NCBI GenBank assembly: GCA_947359465.1
Contig: OX375872.1
Coordinates: forward strand, 5,144,741 to 5,208,740
Source: Metellina segmentata
Taxonomy: Eukaryota; Arthropoda; Arachnida; Araneae; Tetragnathidae
Direction of reading: 5' to 3'
Length of the DNA stretch: 64,000 nt
Shown here: in pieces, positions 57,591 to 64,000 of the stretch
How the letters are laid out: each line of letters begins with the position of its first letter
How positions within the stretch are numbered: the stretch's first letter is position 1
Notes under the pieces: model-generated
What the model was told of the DNA's origin: nothing
The model's database searches: none
The model's input: only the letters and a program-made list of their open reading frames with translations
Translations under genes and position numbers: made by a program

Positions 57591-59535
57591 TAGAAAAGAA
57601 AACCATTTCTTAATGAATCTATTTTTAAATTTCTTAACAATTATTTTAAATTACTAATTAAAAAAATTATAAATAAATTTCTATACTTCAGTACATTTAA
57701 ATGCAGTTCCCTTTAAAGTGACCTATTTTTAACAAAAAATATACTAGGGTTAGTTTGAAAATAGTAAAGCAGAAATAACATGAATATGAAAGCAGGATAT
57801 AATATAACTCAATCTCGCAGATCAATCCACAAAAATTCTAAATAGAATCTTATCACACAATTCATTAATTTGTTATACAATTTTTATAACTTTCGATTGT
57901 GCGGAGAAAATCCTGTTTTATTCAAATGGAAGTTGAAAATTCAAACCATAATTGGAGTTTCTGCAAAAATGGAAAAATCAGTAAAATGCTTTTGAGAAAT
58001 TATTTGATAGGGAAATGTATTCATAAAAACAGAAAAACCAAACTCAGCAATATTGTTTGACAAGTTTGTTAATTCAAGATATCATGGGATAAATAGAATA
58101 ATTGCAATGCTGAAAAATTTTATGAAGTGTAAAAACAATTTCATTATATATGCTTTTTGAAATTAAATAGTTGTATAAAAGGTAGTAAATGCATTCCATT
58201 GCACCTGTTGCGCTAATTAACACAATATATACTGCTGAGCTTTTCTGTTTTATAGAAAACTTTAAAATATATAATTATCAAATTATTTCACTAACCAAGT
58301 CTCTAGGGGTAATTGATTTAAATGCAAAAAAATTGTTTAATTTTTGGTTAAAGAGGAATACAATATTTTAATCACTGTTTGGAAAGAACAATTTTCATTT
58401 TCATAATTTGGATAGAAAAGAAACCTTATTTTGTACAAAAATAAAATTTTATGCATATTTCATTTTCGGTTCCTAATGTATTACTTGTGTGTAAAAATGT
58501 AAGACATGAACTTAAGAATAACTAATTTCAGTGATTCCATAATTTTTAACTAATATTCACCTTTAGACATTTGTCACTTATAAATGCATATTGCTACCAA
58601 ATGTTAAGTTAGTTACTTAACCTATAAATTAGATTATGCAACTACTATTTCCAATGTAAAAAAATTAAACTGATTTATTTTGCCTGGAAGTTTTTAATCT
58701 TTGGTAGAAACTTGTCAACCCAGATTTTATGCTAGTCATTTACATCAATTCTAGTAAACTATTTATTTTTGTTTACCAGTTATATTGGGGTATTTTGCAT
58801 GTTTAAACCTTATTTGGTGTGTAATTGACGTCACAATGCGGGAAAACAAAACCCACTAAAACAGCTCTGAAAAATATTGCCTGGAATTTCATTCAAGAAA
58901 TTTGTTCCCCCCATTCAAAAATTTAAAACAAACAAACTTCACGAATCCATTGTGGCTTTGATATGAAATTGGTATTGACTTGAATATTCCCAGCAGCTGG
59001 ATAAATAATGCAATAAAGAGTTGCATTAAATGACATGGATGGGTTTTCTATTGCAAATCAGAGTTTTGAAATTAAAAATTGCTTCATATAGCTATGCTAT
59101 AATAGATAAATATAGAAAGAAAGGGAGAAATTATGAACAAACATCACAGAGGACAATATAGGTTGTTTTTTTCAATTTGAAATATATGTAGGTAAAAAGG
59201 GACAAAATTGGAGATAAACAGTATTCATTTCACCTGCAAATAGGTACACCAAATCTTCACTGCGAAAAAGGATTAAACAAAATAATGTTTTACTTTTGAG
59301 AACTGAAATGATCAGAACTAATGAAAGAATGTCATGAAACTCACTCGGGTATTAAATGTCAAAAATTTCATGTTTACATTTAATGTATTATGCATAACAA
59401 TGAGAAAGACTCGCATGCAAAATTGAGCTGGATAAAAGTAACTATAGGAAACTCATTTTGAGATTAAGGGACATCTGACTTTGAAAAATTTTAATATGAA
59501 ATAAACTCAGTTGCTTGTGGTAATTTAGTAATCTT
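57591..59535. other. FAK intron sequence, nothing identified
   Basis: AT-rich. No exon, repeat terminus or transposase motif was recognised. The open frame at 58189-58371 has no support. Confidence 0.45.
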
Positions 59536-59655
59536 TAATTAACGTCGTACTAGAGCAACACAACGGGCTATTGAAGACGGTCCAGGATCAATACCCTAAT
59601 AGAAAGAGCTGAGGAGAACACCACGTAATTTCGAACCATGGTCAGATGACGATCA
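59536..59655 (-). repeat. tRNA-derived SINE, 3' fragment
   Basis: TTAATTAACGTCGTACTAGA through GGTCAGATGACG is the complement of the SINE 3' half, about 120 bp, moderately diverged. It sits in a FAK intron. Confidence 0.75.
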
Positions 59656-59918
59656 GTTGCTTGTGAATTTTATAGTTTCAATATATATTATAATATTAAA
59701 ACTGCTTCCAATTCACCAAAAGTGAAAAATAAATTTTATATACTTATAAAATATACTTCATAACGTGTACTGCTTTTAGAATGAATGGTCTGAAAATGAT
59801 ACTCAAAAATGGCCGGGCAGGAACATAAATAGGCACATACGAATTTTGAAAATAAACAATTTGAATATCTACAATACATAATGAAACATAGGTGTAAAAA
59901 TTGGGTACATTAACCTAC

Positions 59919-59980
59919 ATTTGAAGGGACTTGAATTGCTTCTACAAAGCCATTAGATTCTGTGGAGGAAGTAGAATTTC
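59919..59980 (-). CDS. FAK: Focal adhesion kinase exon: linker before the FAT domain
   Basis: Acceptor TTTGTTCTAG, donor GTAGGT, 62 bp. After two bases finishing a split codon it encodes NSTSSTESNGFVEAIQVPSN, which leads in phase 0 into APTAELDRT. The position and spacing match the Ser-rich linker ahead of the FAT domain in vertebrate FAK. The phase fits the exon at 63202-63319 exactly. Confidence 0.75.
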
Positions 59981-60653
59981 CTAGAACAAATTTGAAGACG
60001 AATGAGTTTATATACATATAGACCATCACCAAACACAAACAAATGACAAAATTAGAGAAGCAAACTAACGGCCCTTTCGATGAACAGCGCTAAAAGCCGC
60101 ATAGAACAAATAGAAGAAAATATGATGTAGAAACAACCAGAAAGGAAATTTTTTTCATGAGAAACAAAAAGCTGTAAAGATGTAGAAGTGAGGCTTACCT
60201 TGTCAAGGGGAGTAAAGCAGGAGTCGTTATAAAGAAAGAAGCATTGAAGAAATAATAAGAAGAATAACACAAGTTAGTAACGAAAACTAAAAAATTACTG
60301 AACACAAGAGAATATAAAATCATAAAGAAAAAACATCTAGGAAACATGATACAATCATAAAACTCCAAAGGAATAAAAACAGCCAACAAAAGTATAGTTC
60401 TACCATTTAGTTAGTTATCTTAGCTTTGTCAAACAGTTTTGGGGACCTATTGGTAGGATCCAAAGAGTGAATAATTATTAAGTACAGATCGAATGGTAGG
60501 AAAAGGAATTTTTTTTCACATGTTGAGAAAAGAAGGTATTTTGTTGATAGATAAATAAAAGTGTAATAGGGATGAGTTATATGTGGAAAACAATTTTATA
60601 TAATTTTTTTGTTTTTCATGAAAAAATTGTGTTTTTTGGCTGTTTCTACTTCA

Positions 60654-60785
60654 TCTCTACTATTATAAAAGGAAGTGTTTCTCTGTCTGTGTCACAGTAC
60701 GCAATGTCTTAAAAAATTTATGGCACTTACAATAATGAAATTTGGCACACTGGTAGTCCTAATTTATTCAGGGTTAGAAGTGTCC
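60654..60785 (+). mobile_element. Helitron 5' terminus
   Basis: TCTCTACTATTATAAAAGG and the marker GGCACTTACAATAATG, then TTTGGCACACTGGTAGTCC. This is close to the 44460 Helitron. The family's later blocks reappear at 62570-62900, so the two may be ends of one interrupted copy. Confidence 0.65.
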
Positions 60786-62020
60786 ATATTATAAAATATA
60801 GGATTTTTTTCAACAAACATAGGACAATAGGTAACTATTATAAAATAACTAACATAACTGCAATGTTTCTTCAGGCTCTATTTCATGCAACACATGTCCT
60901 GACCCCATTTTCACCTTGATATGCTCTATCCTGAGAGTACATCTGTGATTTCATGTAAATGATAGCAGGTATCTCGCAAAAATGTACTGTAATTATCACT
61001 AATCATTTAACATTTTAAATAAATGTCAAAAATATCTTTATTCCAACTATCAGTTAATTTTTGTTGCAAAGTAAGAAAATTTTTAATTTATAAAACCACA
61101 CCATAACAGCAGCAAATCTTCACAAACTAACAATAAAAAACCTTAAAATATAATATAGTGCATTACCCTTTACCACAATTCCCTCTGAAATATACATAAC
61201 ACAAAATAGAGTAAAAATATTGATTTTTCTTACTCCTAAATATTATCTATCCATTTAAAAAATTCTCTCACATTGTTGCAAACTTAATATATTCTATCGA
61301 TAAAATTACTCAAATCTTCAATAATGAAGTCCAATATTTGTTTAAAAAATCTAAGTTAAAAGCTAGTTTAGTTAGTTGAAGACAAGTTTTAACAAAACTT
61401 TATTTTTAAAGCAGTTGTTGCAGTCTTGCTTTAAAAACCGAAATGCATTACATAATTTCTATTCACAGCATTCATATCAAGAAATTAAAAAAGGGTTTCT
61501 TGAAATCACTAGGAAAAACTATGTTTGGAAAAATATTTGCTTTGTCTTTAAAGTTTAATAGAGGACCATTGTAATGTTCTCTAGAATTGAAAAGGGACAT
61601 TTAAATCAAATACTTATATATAAAATATTGATTTTATTTAAATTAAAAAGGTTTTAAAGTTCTAAATGTTTATTTTTATATCTATAGCAATTAGCAAATG
61701 CAGCAATTTCTGTTAGAAGTTGGTGCCACTTTACGGCAAAGTGCTAATTTCTCGTCACCTCCCCCAACTTTTTATATCTCGGCAACTGTATAAATTTTTA
61801 AGCAGTTAGACATAAAACTTAACTGCAAGTATTTAGCGGTAATTATTTTAAGTTTAACAATTCTGTATTCTACAATGGGTTGTGACATAGATACAATCAA
61901 ACATACACTTAAACTTTCAATTATTCACTTCAATTTCAATTCAAGATATATTTTGCTGATTGGAAATTGAAGATATATGGTTATTCAAATTACTGAACCT
62001 ATATATATATATACAGACAC
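60786..62020. other. FAK intron sequence, nothing identified
   Basis: AT-rich. A short segment near 61715-61800 (TTACGGCAAAGTGCTAATTT, ATCTCGGCAACTG) looks repeat-like but could not be assigned. The 1376-1558 type short frames here (61376-61558) are unsupported. Confidence 0.4.
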
Positions 62021-62089
62021 GTGGATCTGCTGTAGATAGAGAAATACTCGGTCCTTTTGTTGATACTACTTGCACGTTATCCAAGTCTG
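62021..62089 (-). CDS. Candidate alternative FAK exon
   Basis: On the - strand, acceptor ATCCTCCTAG is followed by a frame reading DLDNVQVVSTKGPSISLSTA then DP. A possible but weak GTGTCT donor makes it 69 bp, a multiple of three, and its phase (2 bases in, 1 base out) would fit between the exons at 63202-63319 and 59919-59980. No homology supports it, and TATATA repeats adjoin it, so it may be chance. Confidence 0.25.
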
Positions 62090-62569
62090 CTAGGAGGATA
62101 ATGTTTTATTTTATTTAACTATGTTTGGTCAACTTTCTTTCAAGTTAGCTTTACAGACAAACTGTTGCATCATATACGGCTTATTTGGTTACGATCTTTC
62201 ATATCATTCTAATAATTTCAATACAAATACTCCGAAAACGAAACATAATTCACACAGAAACGATAGGAAAATAATAACAAGAAAGTTCCAATGAAGGACC
62301 ATAAATTGAGCACACAATGTGCTGTTGTTTAGTTGTTAGGCGCATCCACTCATTTAGATAACTTTCTTTTCACATCATGGAAAGAAAGTAGAAGAGAAGA
62401 TCCATCTTCCTGATCAGAACAAGATAGGTTATCAGAGTATGCCTGTGAACTGCGATGAGCAGAATGATTGAAATAAAATATGGAGGGGAAAAATAACTGC
62501 ACCTATGAAGAAATATATAGGATATATATGACGACTTCTATCCCTGTTTATTGCAATTTTTATGTATGT

Positions 62570-62900
62570 TTAAAATTTAATCTAGAACATTTTAAAATTA
62601 ATTTATTAGTTATTTTTCACCTTTTGTTCTTCTCTCCAGAATTTGACGTCAGTGAAGGAAATGATTTTGCTATTTTCGAACACTGACGTCACAAGCGTAT
62701 TTCATCCTAATGCCTTTGGAACCATGCCAAGTTTTCCGATTCTAGCGTGTTTTGATTTACGTTGTTGTAAATAGCCACTTCAAGGCCATCATAGCTTTGC
62801 CTATGAAGTTTGTATGCAAACCAAACCAAATGCAAATATGTAGCAATCACCAGTGGTTGGCGAGTCTCAGCGAGCAGTGGTCACACCTGACCCCACAAAA
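62570..62900 (+). mobile_element. Helitron-like 3' portion
   Basis: Contains TCTAGAACATTTTAAAATTA, CCTTTGGAACCATGCCAAGT and TTGGCGAGTCTCAGCGAGCA, which correspond to the internal and 3' blocks of copies A and B and of the 51.6-kb terminus. The final hairpin is decayed. Confidence 0.5.
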
Positions 62901-63201
62901 AGAACTGAAATGGGCAAAGCTATGCTGGCTACGCAGTGGCCCGTATATATACCCAACAATCTGGATACTTAGAGTTGTCAACCTAATAAAGATATTTTCA
63001 ACAACACCACAGAAAAAATTGGCAATTTTGAAATTATTTAAGTAATGAAGTAAAACATTTGCCTCTGAAAATAACTTCTTGACAAACAAATCATACCAAA
63101 GTATCAAACACTAAGTAGTCACATTAAATTTGGAACAGGGAAAAAACAGGGTATAGCTGTTTTACAGCACACAAAATTATGATTGACTTATAAAAACATA
63201 C

Positions 63202-63319
63202 TTGACTTAAGAAAATTAACATTGATAATGCCAGATAAAACATGAATTCCTTCAATATCAGCACTATCAGTTTCTGAATAAGATTGATGATCACTGCACG
63301 AAAGTCTCTTCTTGGAATG
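63202..63319 (-). CDS. FAK: Focal adhesion kinase exon: linker region
   Basis: Acceptor TATTTTGTTTCAG, donor GTATGT, 118 bp, open in phase 0 and ending one base into a codon that the 59980 exon completes. It encodes a Ser/Asp-rich start (SKKRLSCSDHQSYSETDSAD) and then EGIHVLSGIINVNFLKS. This would be the poorly conserved linker between the kinase and FAT domains. Support comes from splice sites, phase and coding-like composition, not from clear similarity. Kinase exons lie beyond the window. Confidence 0.6.
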
Positions 63320-63401
63320 CTGAAACAAAATAAGAAATATTTCACACATTTATCACAGTAAAATTACAAAAGACAAATATAATTACTAAAAACTAAATAC
63401 G

Positions 63402-64000
63402 CTAGAGTGAACCTGCGATATAGTGAACTCTCGTTCATAGTGAACTTTTTGAACAATACTGGTATGGACCATAGAGGCTTCATCTGATGTCCCCTCCTTT
63501 ATATCTACAATCAGTGTCCATGTGAGTGCTTCAAACTGAACAGACATTTTGCCATCTCAACAATATCCTGAAAAAAATTGGTTAAAATGACGGATTTCTT
63601 ATAGGGGAAAGCATTTTCTTGAAGATAAAGTAAAAATAATCAAATATATAGAAGATGGAGCCAATCAATCGTCGATATGCAAGGAATTTTCCTTATCAAA
63701 AACTGGATGAAGCAACGAGAATGAAGAAGCCTTTTTAAAATGGTTCACCATTCAGTGGAATCGAAATCATCCTGTTACAGGAGTCATGCTGCAAAACAAA
63801 GCAAATGTGTTCGCTGAAGAAATGGATCTCAAATGCTCGAACAACTGACTGGACAGATTTAAAAAAAGAAACAGTATTTAATGCGCTAAGATTGTTGGTG
63901 AAGCATTACTTTGTTTCTGCATTGGATGTGGAAAACTGGAAGACTTTAGTGTGGCCCGATGAAATTCGGGATTACGAAAATAAAGACATTTTTAACACTG
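63402..64000 (+). mobile_element. 5' end of a pogo/Tigger-like transposon, runs off the window
   Basis: Begins around AGAGTGAACCTGCGATATAG, with repeated GTGAACT motifs like Tigger-type termini, and carries a transposase start. It lies upstream of the FAK exon at 63202-63319, presumably in an intron. Confidence 0.65.
63590..64000 (+). pseudogene. pogo/Tigger-like transposase, N-terminal part, broken
   Basis: A CENP-B-type N-terminal DNA-binding region reads AFSLEDKVKIIKYIEDGANQ then SSICKEFSLSKTG. A second HTH follows (FLKWFTIQWNRNHPVTGVML, then CSNN). The start of the DDE domain (VENWKTLVWPDEIRDYENKD then IFNT) is cut by the window end. A stop after SKTG near 63707 and later stops show it is not intact. 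Confidence 0.72.

Noticed and set aside
60052..60389. Two Phe/Leu-rich open frames on the - strand near pyrimidine tracts
   Set aside because: Composition is that of a pyrimidine-rich intron; no acceptor/donor pair maintains the FAK phase, although a GTAAGC lies near 60200.

Overview
The window is AT-rich eukaryotic DNA with spliced genes, long introns and dense transposon debris. It looks like an arthropod; an arachnid is my guess from the mix of elements and I cannot prove it. It carries the 3' ends of two genes pointing towards each other. On the + strand, four exons (1-5579) encode the last ~799 residues of a large, low-complexity nuclear-type protein with a SUMO-interaction-like motif. 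On the - strand, five exons (63319 down to 45626) encode the C-terminal part of focal adhesion kinase (FAK/PTK2), including the whole FAT domain. The FAK exons join in phase (858 nt, 286 codons with the stop).

From 5.6 to 13.4 kb I see only 3' UTR and featureless AT-rich DNA. From 13.4 to 45 kb lies a graveyard of mobile elements, many with clean ends and target duplications. These are a Tc1/mariner-superfamily element with 122-bp terminal repeats and a DD41D triad (18330-19831), three hAT elements (15531-17250, 23818-26643, 39961-42063), a classical mariner (32557-33787), a decayed Ty3/Gypsy element (about 28.1-31.5 kb, - strand), a Tc1-like relic, a complete non-autonomous Helitron (44460-45049), and an anonymous inverted-repeat element (36383-37474). 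A tRNA-derived SINE of about 330 bp occurs more than ten times. Its copies and target duplications give a partial order of events: a SINE split a BED zinc-finger exon, a hAT split a SINE, and a solo LTR then split that hAT.

The FAK introns hold further elements: a nested inverted-repeat element with a ~550-bp direct duplication, a Helitron 3' terminus, a long imperfect palindrome, a dead mariner containing a SINE, and the 5' end of a pogo/Tigger-like element that runs off the window.

All transposase and polyprotein reading frames seen are broken. I found no CRISPR array, no rRNA, no convincing functional tRNA and no gene cluster suggesting an unknown biological system. The most interesting leads are the DD41D element, the SINEs that share a core but have different tRNA-like heads, the SINE-split BED exon whose frame continues across the insertion, the conserved Grb2-type tyrosine motif in FAK, and the unassigned 5' gene.
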